From Porodaedalea pini (taxonomy: Eukaryota > Basidiomycota > Agaricomycetes > Hymenochaetales > Hymenochaetaceae): 64,000 nucleotides of DNA. Every line of letters begins with the position of its first letter. Position 1 is the first letter of the stretch. The notes under the pieces are model-generated. The model was not told where the DNA came from and ran no database searches. It saw nothing but the letters and a program-made list of their open reading frames with translations. Shown here piece by piece: positions 47,206 through 59,200 of the stretch. The stretch lies in assembly GCA_002794775.1 (NCBI GenBank), contig NBAY01000029.1, positions 483,105 to 547,104 on the forward strand. The letters run 5' to 3'. Made by a program: the position numbers and the translations under genes.

Positions 47206-48278
47206 AACAATTCTACTTTCCGTATCAATTTTAGAGCTTCGGTCGATCTTCGTCTAAAGTGTAGTCAGTATAACAGATATACTTACAGTAAGCAGCTTCA
47301 CCGAAATCGACAACCCCGGAGACCCTTCAAAGTTTCAGTCCGAACACTCCCTGACGCAGCTGGACTCCAGATTATCAACAGTGCACAGTTTCTTTTCGCC
47401 CCGGAGACCGCTTTAATCGAAGAATCCGATGGGTGTACCAAGCAGCTGTGGGTTCCTGAAACGAGGCAAGAATAATTCTATAGCAAACATGTCAAGTGTA
47501 GCCCGAGCACTTTTCCATGAAGGATTCCTGGCAGATCGCGGTAGCAGCCTTGTCACCAACAATGGTAGAAAGATCACGAATCTGAGTTCCCGTTCTGCGC
47601 ATCAGGCAGATAAACATGGCTTTTACGGAGCACTCGGCTTTCCTGGCACCTCCGTTCAAGTCGCCGTTTCAAAAACGCTGTATGCCTAGCTACCGAGACT
47701 CAAATAATCTTACATCTATGTAACTGCCGCAGTTGACTTAACCACTCCAATTGGAGAGACTATTAAAACAGCCCATAGCCTCGTCGTTCTGGACAAAGTG
47801 CACGATATCAACACCGGCAACATGCACGCATAATAAAACGCCGAGATGAAGCATACTTTCGCAAGCAAACCATGGAATATCTAGACGAAGGCTACATTTG
47901 ATTACCATTACACAACTCAATTTATATAGAAGAAATATGAGCTTGACCTACTCTTGTGCAATGTCCCTATACTGTTTCCCCGTGTCCACGACTAGTCGAA
48001 ATAAGTAGACTGTTGCTGCTCAGTTTGGACAGACAATATAACCAGTCTTCATGACAGCACTGTCCTTCAGCTACAGCCCAACTCGAACGTGCAGATTTCT
48101 TAGAGTAATTTCATACCGTTTCATCTGCAACACGACACTCGCAATGCAATAACATCAGACTAATAAACATGAAGACTCGACAAGAATGCTCTACGCAACC
48201 GGCAAGAGAGTGTATCGACGACGCCTCTCAACTGAACCCACTCAAACGTCGCCAGCTGAGTCCAAGGCACCACTTCCT
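47206..48278. other. Intergenic, no gene seen
   Basis: About 1.1 kb after the membrane-protein gene and beyond the P450 3' end. Short ORFs only, such as 47429-47689, without family features. Confidence 0.4.
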
Positions 48279-50705
48279 TTACTCCTTCGCTTCGCGCATT
48301 CGAGCCCAGAGTCCGCCCTACGACGTTTAAGTGCCTTCAGATGAGCAAGGGTGCTATCAATATTTGAGAACAGGCACTCACATGCGCGTACATCGTCAGA
48401 TGCGTCTTCGGGAAGAAGCGTTCAATCGATTGGCGGCCGGGAACATTCTTCCACTCCGCAGGCGGACGTGTCTCCGATGGCTGAGCTTCTTCATCCAGCT
48501 TAATCTCATCAAAAGTCTGCAATAGCCGGACGAGCATGAGTGAGACCTCATTGTAGGCGAACTATCCATTGACATTAGGCCAAGCGCGCTAGAGAGGACT
48601 GACATTAACCGACCTGTTGTCCTAGGCAGATGCGCGGACCCGCATTGAAGGGCAAGAATATAAATGGATTTGGAGTAAGATACTTCTGCACTCTGTCATC
48701 CAAGAACCTTCTTGGATCGAACTCCATCGCTGATAAGTGAGCGTCAGAATGAAGCCCAGATATGCTGCACGCGTGCATGCTAACCATCGGGACCCCATAG
48801 ATCAGTCCTCCGATGCATCATGAACACCGAGTACGTGACGCTAGATTGAACATATTTGCATGGAATTTAGGATTTGGATAGAGCATTACTCACTTTGTGC
48901 GTGGCGGAACGTACCACGGCTTTCCACCTGGAGTCGGATTCGGGAACATTGTTGACTTGATGGATTGCCGTACGTCGTACGGTCTGAGAGTGCAGTTAGA
49001 ATGAAAATCCACAGTTGGAGAGGTATAATAATTTCTCACACAGGAGGGTAAAGCCTCAGCGTCTCTTCATTTTTATCTCATCAGCTGATTGAGATGCCTT
49101 AGAAAAAACAGAGAATAGCTTACCATTTATAACGGCGCGCAAATACTTCATCTCCCGGATATCGTCGTACGTTGGTCTACGAGTAGGACCTACATATTCC
49201 ATGATTTCCGCACGAAGACACTGAAGGACGTCAGGGTACATTGCAAGTGAGTATGTAGCAAACGTGAGTGTCGCGGCAATCTGCGAAACAGGATGTCAAC
49301 AATAGAACGTTTATTCTATACGTGTATTGAGTTTGCGCACCGTGTCGCGTCCTGCGAGAAGGATGTTAATCGTCTCGTCTTTGATAATCGTCACATCTAA
49401 GTGAAACGTGTGATGAGGACGCTGTAGTCTTCCATGATGAATAAATAAGGGTAGAAAACTCACCGTTCGTTAAATTCACGAGGTGATCCACAAGTGTTTC
49501 ATTCTCTTCGATGTCTTCCCCTTCGTCCGCAAGTACTTTAGACGTAATTGGGTTGTTCGCGCGATCCGCTTCCTTTTGCCGCAAGATATCAGCAAGAATT
49601 GGATTCAAGAACTCATCGACGACCGCCATGGGCTCCTTCGTCTTATCACACTTGACCTCCCATAATGGCCACATCACACCACGCCGCGTCCTCTTTTCCA
49701 TGTATAGTTGCGCCTCCAAGAATGCTTTTGAAAATCTCCCCGCCATGACCCTGTTCGCCATACCATTCTGCACGCTAGCATCCTTAGAATCGCGCGGATA
49801 AGGAAGTTCCTCGTGCAATGAATTAACGCAACGTCCGAAGAGGAAGTCTGTCGCGCTGTCCAGGGTGAAACGTGCGAAAAGATCCTGCACGTCAACACCG
49901 TAGCCCCTCCGAAAGCGCTGCGAGGCGAGCGCGAGAGTGGCATCAGCATGTCGAGCGAAAATATCGAAATGACTAATTCTCTCGCGACTGAAGAACGGAC
50001 GCGTCATGTTCCGATGGAACTTCCACATTTCGCCATCCGAGTTGAAAACGCCAACGCCAAGTACAGAGTGTGCTGCGGCGGTGAAATGAGTGCCTATCAA
50101 AATGGTTGGTGAGGAGTTCAGAATTATATGGGACTTGACGAAAACCTTTTTCGAAATTATTGAATTCTGTCGCTAGAATTTGCTACCCAAATGTAGAATT
50201 AGATGATGTGATGGCATATTCGCAGAGAAGATTACCTTTATGTGGGATGGCTCTATTGTAAACAACTGGTCAACCCAGACAAATCGTATGCAGAAAATGT
50301 TTCCTAGGCTCCTGACGATAGGCCAAAATGCTTCGGCTTAACCGCACCCATAAGGTAACAAGACATGTGACAATTTTATTACAAGTACATACCAACGTAG
50401 CCATTATCCCACATGTGCGATAAATGCTTGACAACGTCGTAGTTTCCTGGCAATTGACCTCGGATGACAGGAACTTGCACTGCACCCATTCGCGCAGCAT
50501 CGTGTTTGTGCCTCCAGTTCGTGAGTATAACCCTCAAGAAGAACAACATGGGATTCACGGAGGCATAGGCAAACCACGTGAGTAGTGGAGGAGGGACGAT
50601 GCCGAGGTTGGCCCTAAGGACATAGAAGCATGCTTTCAGTCCAAGGACAGGGATCACGACACCGGGCAACGAGCTCAGGAGAAAGGCTGCTCCAGGACTG
50701 GGCAT
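48279..50705 (-). CDS. Cytochrome P450, CYP63-like
   Basis: Twelve minus-strand exons: 50705-50393, 50336-50236, 50182-50146, 50093-49464, 49396-49341, 49280-49124, 49064-49040, 48983-48894, 48840-48785, 48729-48614, 48561-48382 and 48317-48279; 599 residues. An N-terminal hydrophobic anchor precedes FTIEPSHIK and [12 protein letters not shown]. The I-helix motif is LLAGRDT (to residue 379), ExxR is ETLR at 432-435, and the heme loop [12 protein letters not shown] has Cys523. This layout, and the long region after helix F, resemble CYP63 enzymes of white-rot fungi, which oxidise alkanes, aromatics and other hydrophobic compounds with a reductase partner at the ER. The last exon restores [11 protein letters not shown]; without it an unspliced tail ends at 48337. 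Physiological substrate unknown. Confidence 0.93.
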
Positions 50706-51181
50706 AGCGGAAGTTGATGCACGAACGACTAAGCTCTGCGTGTATTATAAAGAGGACGCCGCGATGCAGCCGCGAAGTGATCTGGAAGAGTGTGAGATGG
50801 CCGAGTGGCCGAGGGGACCATCGAAGCAGCTCAACACTTTCAAGGTTGAGCAGGTGAAGAAGGAGTGATCCCGGATGAACCTTAGGCAAAAACTCTATAA
50901 TTAATTGCGTTCCTCCGCCATTGTCGGATTACGTAACAGATCTATGTCTAATTAAAGCTCTTAAGTAGTGTCCGTTGTTCATTTCTTTGCTTCTCAAAAT
51001 CTTCTCTCATCGGTGTCTGTCCAAGTACTATAACAATGATCACCGTGCCTACCTACCGCACTTCATCAAAAGAGGGAGAGAGACAAGAGAGACAAGGAGT
51101 TTTGTTGCAGCGTGGAAATGTCAGCTGAAGTTTCCTATCGAAATTAAGAACGTGGCCTCATAAATACATCCACTTCGCACA
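50706..51181. other. Intergenic, P450 promoter side
   Basis: 476 bp between the P450 start and the 3' end of the DUF6533 gene. No supported feature. Confidence 0.4.
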
Positions 51182-52974
51182 TCAACGTATACACTCTGCG
51201 CACAAATGGTCGCTAAATACTGAAATTTTACCCCTCATACGCTCGCCGCGATACAAATCAAGGCAATTCTGTACCGCTGGACGCATAGGTACTTGTCGTG
51301 CTCTTCCCTTGTGCCTATGGACAAGCTCTATGCTATGCACGGTGGTGTCTATATGGCTATCCTCATCCCACGAGTGCATACCCAGACTACGTAGAGTCAT
51401 AATAATCCTCGCCGTTAGGAGAGAGTGTATAACGCGTTCAAAGCTGCCAGGAAGTAATCAGTTTTTCTGCCCCTCACAGATCTTCCACGAAACATCAAAA
51501 TAGATACTGACTTTGAAAGTATTAGAGAGAGATCCGACTATGTTGCGCGCGTTGAGACAAAATAGAATCATAAAACGATTGAGCCACTCACAGGCAATGT
51601 CAGAATTATAACAACGTTCATGACCGACAATGCTGAAAGAAAGTAATTGATGAGAATATTGATATACTTGTGAATGAAAACCCTAGCGAACCAAAGAGAT
51701 ACACGTAGAAAAGCGAACCTGTCGGTAACATCAGTGTCAAAATCACTTTCTATAAAATTCACTGACCATCCCGATAAACTGTTTTATAAACGCGGGAGTG
51801 TCCCTGGATTCGATCTTAACGCGGTCTACGTCAAATGGTGGAGAAGAGATAAAATAAATGAGGAGCGCAGCGCCTACAGTTTCGGAAAGCCTTGATCAGC
51901 ATTAATACCAATACACCTAAAGTACAATTTTTCAGCCTCAGAAAGGACCCTTCAAGTGTACTAGAAACATTCTCACCAGCTTCGAAGACCATGATGAGGA
52001 CCCAGTCAATGGCGATCATTTCACTACCGCCAATCACGAAGCATCCAGGAAGATTATCAGGCAAAGGCGCAACTGGTATGAGTGGTGTCGTTTAGTTTTC
52101 CATGATGAACGACAGACAATGGAGCGAAATGTGGTACTTGCATCTGAGTGAGTCTAAAAAAAAGCTTATGATAGCCAAATTGGATCCCCATGTCAAGGCA
52201 AACCAGATAGACAGCCCGATCGCAACGACTCGAGATCTGTTCCAGACTGCCCATGTTCGAAGACAAAGGATGGCTGTTGTAAATTTATTCAGAGGGAGTA
52301 CGAAATGAGAGACTAGACTTATCATTACCTTCCGCAACAATAAACCCGGCCATAATAGCCCCTGAGTTTAAAGGTGAGTCCGGAGCTTGGAGAATGTGCA
52401 TCAAAAGGCCGAAGAGTGTGACTCACAGCCCATACTCTTGTACGCAAAAGTACAGTCTGCGACTGTCATATTTTCTTTGAAATGATCTACATAGGAATTG
52501 TCAGCTGAGCGTATTATTTTAGGATAAGTCAGCTCACGCCATATGTCGATGGTCGTATCGAAGAATGACATGTACCGGGTCAAGAAAAACAGGATTTTGA
52601 TTGGTGACTTGTACGACATAGGCCACATGAGCTTTTTCTCTCGCTCGAAAGTGATCAAATAGTCGTAGATCTGCGATGTTACCGGAGACTGAGTGTTGCG
52701 TAACTGTAGTTTAAGTTCTTCACCGCTTACCAGTATTGTATAAGTCGCAACTTGAGAAACCAGTCGCAGAAGTGTTAGAATAACCATATCTTCGTATACG
52801 ATTTACTGATGGTCATAATTCATACCATCGACATACTGAACCGTAAATAACGACAAAATCAATACTCATTGAAGAGAAGATAAGCAAATATTATCTGGGA
52901 CTCACGGCTGTATAGCGTAGATGCTGCAGATCGGCCACAGTGGGCAGAGGGACATCCTGCGCTTGAGTGGACAT
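51182..52974 (-). CDS. DUF6533-type multi-pass membrane protein
   Basis: Fourteen minus-strand exons: 52974-52906, 52835-52826, 52750-52731, 52670-52538, 52474-52427, 52360-52328, 52273-52142, 52072-51977, 51916-51878, 51814-51767, 51718-51692, 51632-51592, 51537-51512 and 51443-51182; 327 residues. Family features: AYVDVATYTILIYDYLITFE, then KILFFLTRYM, ILCLRTWAVWNRSRVV, LPDNLPGCFV, KTVYRDGSLFYVYLFA, and a last hydrophilic part with ERVIHSLLTARIIMTLRSLG. DUF6533 proteins are abundant in basidiomycetes; role unknown. Exon 2 has 10 nt. The intron 52073-52141 starts GC (AGAT|GCAAGT); the overlapping GT choice leads to a stop after five residues. With so many short exons, single borders may be off by a few bases. 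Confidence 0.8.
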
Positions 52975-55900
52975 GGAAGCGGAGAGCACGGCTTTCAAAA
53001 GGTCGACGGCCTGTATATATGGAGGCGCATGCGGACTATGACACCTGAGAGCACCTCATCAAGTTCTTCTGGCACGAACAAAGCCAAAATCGCAGTACGG
53101 CATCTATGTTCATAGCCACGAAGAGCATATCTATGATCTTGTTTGACGTGGAGCAACGAAACGACTTCTTCACGAGTCTAAAGTTAGCATTCACGTGCAT
53201 CACCATCAGTGAGGCACCTTCAACGCAGTTTTCGTGTCCACCCGCGGCGTCCTCTTGCGTCACATTGAATAGGAAAACAAACTGGGAGTCGGTGTCTGAG
53301 AACGCATAGTCCAGGAGCTTGACACCATCTGAGACGTTGAGCAAATTGACTATTAAAACAGATATACAGCTTCGCAAGTGCTTAATAGGAGCCTAGGTCT
53401 CGCTTAAACAGGCACACTACCAGACAAGCAACTGTAGATTCCTTCTCCATCATGGCATGTGACCTCACCTGTGATAGCGTAGTCGTAAATTTGGAATTGG
53501 AAGGTCCTTCAATAGCGTTGGAAAGGTCCACGGAGATCTGAGTTTGCGCAGTGTGCGACATAACCGAATCATCATGTGCAGTAATTAGAACCAAACAGTT
53601 GGATTCAATGTTATCTTGCAAGCGATCTTCGTCGTCGCTAAAGTTGGTCTCCGAAAAAGCTTGCCTATCTGAAAATAAACACATGTGGATTCACACCGCG
53701 CTCATTTCGAAGAGCTCTGAATAAGTTCCGATCCTCGCGGAGAAGACCAAAGTTCCCGCTTCGCTGTCGCACGTTGTCAAAGTTAAGTACAAATCGTAGT
53801 ACAAGGGAGCTACGGAAACCTGAGGAAGACTTATTTTCTCTCAATTTTAAATGCCTATATAGCGTTTTAACCAACTTGTCATCAAGCACAGCGTAATTTC
53901 CTCAGACGAGCAAACAGAGAAAATTGAGATAAGAGGAAGAAGGGGAAGACACTTCGCACTCATTGCGGGGTATTGTCGAATGTCAACGAAGCAGAGGGCT
54001 CGTTCTTTTGAGCTCGGGTCTCTGTTCCATAGGTTCTTCGAATGTACGTATTCTTCCGTAGCGTAGTTAGGCCGCATGACAATTTGTATGATTTCCTGCC
54101 GCTATCATTCCAAAAATATTGAGTGAGGCACAGATATGCAAATGAAGCTGTCAGGAGAAGGAGAAGGAGGCATTAACCGAGCGTCAGGATTCAGCGATAG
54201 AAGTATGATGGGCAATGAGCAATCGCTTCATCAGATTCTGCCATTAAGTCATATTGAAAGATACGAGGGTCAATGCAGCATAGAGCAGATCTGACCCTTG
54301 CATATACTTGCGGGATATTTTCTTCGAGAGTACTACCCTGACGTACGCGTATCTCGAACTGTGGAACGTTCTCGTTCTGGCTCACATAAACTTAGTTATC
54401 CGAAAGCCGCACCGGCTAGGTCTAGCGTTGGGAAGTCAGACTGAGCAGAGTAGAAAGGAAGTAAGAGGTCTCATGGATAGAGGGATTATCGGCTCCGGGG
54501 AAGGGAGAGGGAATAGTATTGAGGCACGAGGCATCATGTTATGAGTACGTGTTCGACAGATCTGCACATGTCGCAAGTCTATTTTATTGAAGAAACCACG
54601 ATTGGAAATAGATGGTCTCAACCTTTCTTCCTTCAATCTTCTGGCGTACGAATAGGCAAACCATAGATAGACAGATTGTTCCTGTATGCCTCGTTAAAAG
54701 TTTAATGTAGTAAACGAGTAAAAATGCATAGAAAGCTTGCGATTCTATTTACTATGGGTAGACTCAAATATATCGAGATGAGATGCGCAGAAATTTCCCG
54801 AGAACCACTCCAGCCACTGGAGCGCGAGAAATAATGAAGATAGAAGGCGGAATCAATTGTCCCATTGTGATATTCTTCCACAGGGGAGCTCTCGCTTCTG
54901 GGAGTGAACAAGTGATGAACTATCGTCTGAACTGAGCTAGTCCTTCGTACCTGTTTAAGGAGAATCAGGCCGTTCCTATTAACATTTGTTGAGACGTTAT
55001 CGCACTCAAGCTCACAGCTTCTGTCCGTCTACATCTCGCAGCATCTTGATCGAAGTGTCCCGGGAACGATAAGGTCGCCTGAATACCATGTCAATGAATT
55101 GCAAGTGCCCATTTCTGCAATATTTGCATCAAGAGACTTTGCGGGGCCGACGATAGAAGGGGTAGAATACCAGTTGTGCTTCTCGAATGTCTCTTTACTT
55201 TGTGCCAAGACGAAATGAGCAGAGAAACGAGTGTTTCCGTAGCCTAAAGATTGTAAGTCAGGCTAAACCGGAGTAGAATATCATGATAGGACCGCGAGAT
55301 GGAATTGAGTAGCAGAATAATTCTCATTATAACCTGTAGAGTGGATGAGTATCCTGTGTAGTATAACGGGTACGAATTACTGTACCTGTACTCTCCCGGG
55401 ATGGTCCGAGCCATGCCTGCGCGCCCCTAGAACTTAGAAGTCTGCAGTGAAGCGCGTGTCTATGGTAGGGACTGCGCATGCAGTGGTATGCGCAAGAGGG
55501 TTAACCGATCCGTGGGAGTGGGAATTTCAACCGCGGATTGAATAGGAAAACCGCGGTACCACTCAATCCGCGGTCGAAATTCCCACACCCACGGATCGCT
55601 TAAACCTCTTGCGGATACCACTGCAGATCGCTTCACAGAATCACAGCACCGCCTTCGGCGGAACACACAATCTCGTAAGCTTAGCGTGCGGATCCCGCGG
55701 TCCGATACCCCGGGCCGTGACGTAACACTAACTGTGACACTGCAACAGCGCTTATCTAGATCTGTGTGCCACTGTGTCTTTTCTTCTCTCCGTCCTCCGA
55801 GTATGCGCTCGAAGTGTTGCGTTCGCCCAAACTCAATTGGCCGGTGCTCTCTACTATGTCCGACCTGTTGCTGCATTGCTTCGATCTTTAACAAATGATA

Positions 55901-56256
55901 GCTAAGCGGCCTTTCTCTGACAGGGCTTCTTCGAGCAGGCGATAGTATTTCATTCCCGCGTTTGCTCCGCACCCAGCGGAATATGGAGTTTATTGAAGTG
56001 CCTTTGAGAAGAGCCCGTAAGTCCATAGTTCAATTCTAATGCTCCGCGGACGATAGGAACTTCACTGATGTGGCGTGTTGGTATCTCAGAAATGGCGAGT
56101 TGCGTTCAGTTGGCCTTTTAGAACTTTAGCAGAATATCTCCCTCTTTGATGCATCATTATTCTGAGCTCGATGGGTATGGCCGGCGCATACCGAGAATCT
56201 ATAAGAATCGAGGATTTCTGAAAGTGAGAGGGATTAGACTCTCAAATATCTGAACA
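52975..56256. other. Region with weak coding signal, not resolved
   Basis: Between 53037 and 54385 the minus strand has several open pieces in a plausible order: ENVPQFEIRVRQGS, RPNYATEEYVHSKNLW with NRDPSSKERALCF, SETNFSDDEDRLQDN, and LDYAFSDTDSQFVFLF. Possible introns lie between them (for example near 53475 and 53665), so an uncharacterised spliced gene is likely here, but neither its exons nor family could be fixed. From 54400 to 56256 nothing coding was seen apart from the hairpin at 55479-55625. The final part should contain the PKS promoter. Confidence 0.35.
55479..55625. repeat. 147-bp inverted-repeat element (63-bp arms)
   Basis: Arms 55479-55541 and 55563-55625 are near-perfect reverse complements with a 21-bp spacer. 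They start TGCAGTGGTATGCGCAAGAG and contain CCGCGG near the inner ends, with another CCGCGG in the spacer. No obvious target-site duplication was found. It could be a MITE, or a large regulatory palindrome; it lies about 630 bp upstream of the polyketide synthase start. Confidence 0.75.
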
Positions 56257-59200
56257 ATGGATTCTTCACCTGCGTCCTGCGTCCTTCCAGCCGTCGCCGT
56301 TGTAAGTAGCGTGCTTTTTGATCACTTCAAATTCTCACTTATTTGTCCGATGTCAGGTCGGGATAAGCACCGAGCTACCTAGTGGTGCCCACTCTTCGAC
56401 CAACTTGGATCTTGCTGCGTTTCAGGACCTTCTGTTGCGCGGACAGGATGTTTACGAAACGTTTCCGCATGAAAGAATGAATATACAGTCGTAAGCACTC
56501 TAACATTGTGTGGTGAATCCTATCTAACGCAAGGACCCCAGATGGAAAGGAAGTGGTCTGGGCCAGATCCTGACGGATACCGGAGCCTTTCTGAAAGACC
56601 TCGCACTTTTCGACCACTTAGAGTTTGGTGTCTCAGCTAAAGATGCTAAGGCGATGGCTGTTGGTACTCGTAAACTATTGGAACAGTCGTTTCTTGCCCT
56701 TCTAGACTCTGGCATTGATTATCGCAGCCGGAATGTTGGATGTTATATGTCGGCAGTCGGATTTGACATTAGCACAGTTGCGGAACCGGTAAGCACTCGA
56801 GCGTCTCGGTGAGTATCATATTTTTCTCACCCAATTGATCAATTAGGATGAGTTTGAAGCTCGAGGCTCCTTCGCTGGAGCACCCTGTATGATCGCCAAT
56901 CGTATCTCATATTATTTGGATCTTCTTGGACCATCTGTTCCAGTAGACACAGCTTGCAGTTCTAGTCTTACAGCCACGCACCTGGCCGTACAGGCTATCC
57001 GAAGTGGAGAATGCGAGGCCGCCATTGTTGGCGGATGTCAAGTCAATCACAGGCATGAAAAAAATTCGCTCTCCCTTACGTTAACCTGCTTGCTCACACC
57101 ATTCGTTGTAACATTGACAGGCTTGTAGATTGGGTTAATTATAGCCAAGGGAAGGTTCTTTCTCCAGACGGCAAGTGCAAGCCGTTTGATGCATCGGCTA
57201 ATGGGTAGGATCTTTCTATTGTCCGTATACGCTTCTCTGATTGTCTTTTTAGCTTTGGTCGAGGAGAGGGCACCGTCGTAATTGTGCTGAAATTGCTCTG
57301 TGATGCTATCCGTGACGGAGATCATATTTATGGATCGGTACGCACATAGATGCTCTTCGTCACTAGGTGCTCACTAAATGCTTGATAGATCCTTGGTACG
57401 GGGATAAACGCGAGCGGCAGTGCGGCTCCTGTTAGCGCTCCAGTAGCCGAAGCGCAGAGAGACGCGATGTTCAGGGCGTATTCACGCACAGGCCGGTTGC
57501 CTGCTGAAGTAGACTTTATTGAATTGCATGCCACAGGTATGTTAGCGTCTGCACAGGGAACGGCGTATCTGACATCTTGGTTAGGTACGGCAGCAGGTGA
57601 TCCGACGGAGGCGAACTGGGTTGGAGAAACTTTCAAACGCGACGGAGAAATCCTTGTCGGCAGCGTCAAAGGGAACCTCGGCCATCTGGAGATAACGGCT
57701 TTTCTAGCATCTCTGACTAAAGTCTGCTCTATTTTCCACACGGGTATCATCCCGCCGAACGTCAACTTCCGCGAGCCCAATCCAACGATCAAATGGGCTG
57801 AATATGGATTGCGCGTGGTAACGGAAGCGACCACCCTTTCGCCTCGTCACCAGTCCGGTCAAGCCCTGATATCCATAACGAGCTCAGGAATTGGCGGTAG
57901 CAATGGTCATGTCGTCGTAGAAGGCCCGCCTAAAGCCCATAATCGAGTTAATGGGCTTTGCCGTCAAACGAAGCATGTACCGGTTCTTCTTGTTGCTGCA
58001 GGACTTACTCCGCGTTCTGCGACTTCCATCTCTGAAGCATTGACCGACACGATCTCGAAGACTCCTATCTCTGATATGCCTTTATTGTCATCGGTCTTAG
58101 GAAGACGAGCAAGGCAGTTAACATGGCGATCTTTCGCGGTTTTTCTACCGGAACAATTGCCCGCTACCGTGACCTTTTCTTCGCCTACCCTTGTTCCCCG
58201 AAGGAAGCCGCCGCTCATTTTCCTGTTCTCCGGGCAGGGTCCACAGCACATTCATAGTGAGTATTCACAGACATCGAGATTACATACACATTTCACTGAT
58301 ACAACCTCTCAGTGGGACGCCAATTATTCGCTTCGTATTCTGTTTTCCGCGAGACGATTCTTGGTCTCGACGAGCTATACGAGCAGAGCGCCGGTCAGTC
58401 CTTGATGGAGGTGACTGGCCTGTTTGACTCCTCACCCGTAGCGATCGAGATGTCTTCGGTATGGCCTATATCCATCGTTCTTCCGGCTATCGCCATGGTG
58501 CAAATAGCGATGGTGGATCTTCTTCGCAGTATCAATGTCGTCCCAGATATTGTTTTAGGGCACTCAGCAGGAGAAACCGCCATGCTATACGCGTGCGGGG
58601 CAGCTTCAAAAGAGATGGCATTCTCTATAGCCATTGCTCGTGGAAAGGCAATGAGCATCGCTGAGGAAGCTGGAGGAACGATGGCTTCTCTCTCTTGCAA
58701 TGCGCTTGAGGCACAGTCTATCATCGACGCTGTTGCCGACGGGAATCCTACTGGAAAAATTGAGCTTGCGTGCTTCAACGCACCAGAAGCAGTCACTATA
58801 GCAGGCCTGGAGAGCTTTGTCACAAAGGCCGTTGGTATTGCAAAAGAGCGCGGATTCTTTGCGACGGTCTTGCGCACCCGAGTACCAGTACACAGCAGCG
58901 TAATGGAGATATGCGGTGACAAATATCGATCTTTGGTGCATGACGTTTTCGAAGCTTATCCCGGGGATTACCTTCCAAAAATCACGACATATTCGACTTT
59001 GACTGGAGGACGGTGGAATGCACCTTTCACCTCCGACTATTTTTGGGAGAATGCCCGCAGCCCTGTCAGATTTACGGAGACCGTCTCTGGTATATTTCTA
59101 GAGACGCCAAATGCGACATTTATGGAAATCAGTCCACACCCAGTTCTCGCCTCGTACGTCGTAGAGCTCGGAGCGAACCCGGGGTCTGTATTCTGTCCCA

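Noticed and set aside
50795..50870. tRNA-like start (GAGATGGCCGAGTGGCC) upstream of the P450
   Set aside because: No matching T-arm (GGTTCRANYCC) or acceptor-stem pairing follows, so a tRNA is not supported.
52790..52825. 36-bp intron in the DUF6533 gene
   Set aside because: A 75-bp intron ending at 52751 gives YVDVATYTILIYDY, fitting the first helix of the family much better.
55460..56026. Long minus-strand ORF of 188 codons
   Set aside because: Part of it is the 147-bp inverted repeat and the rest has no domain; Arg/Ser-rich composition is typical of a chance frame.
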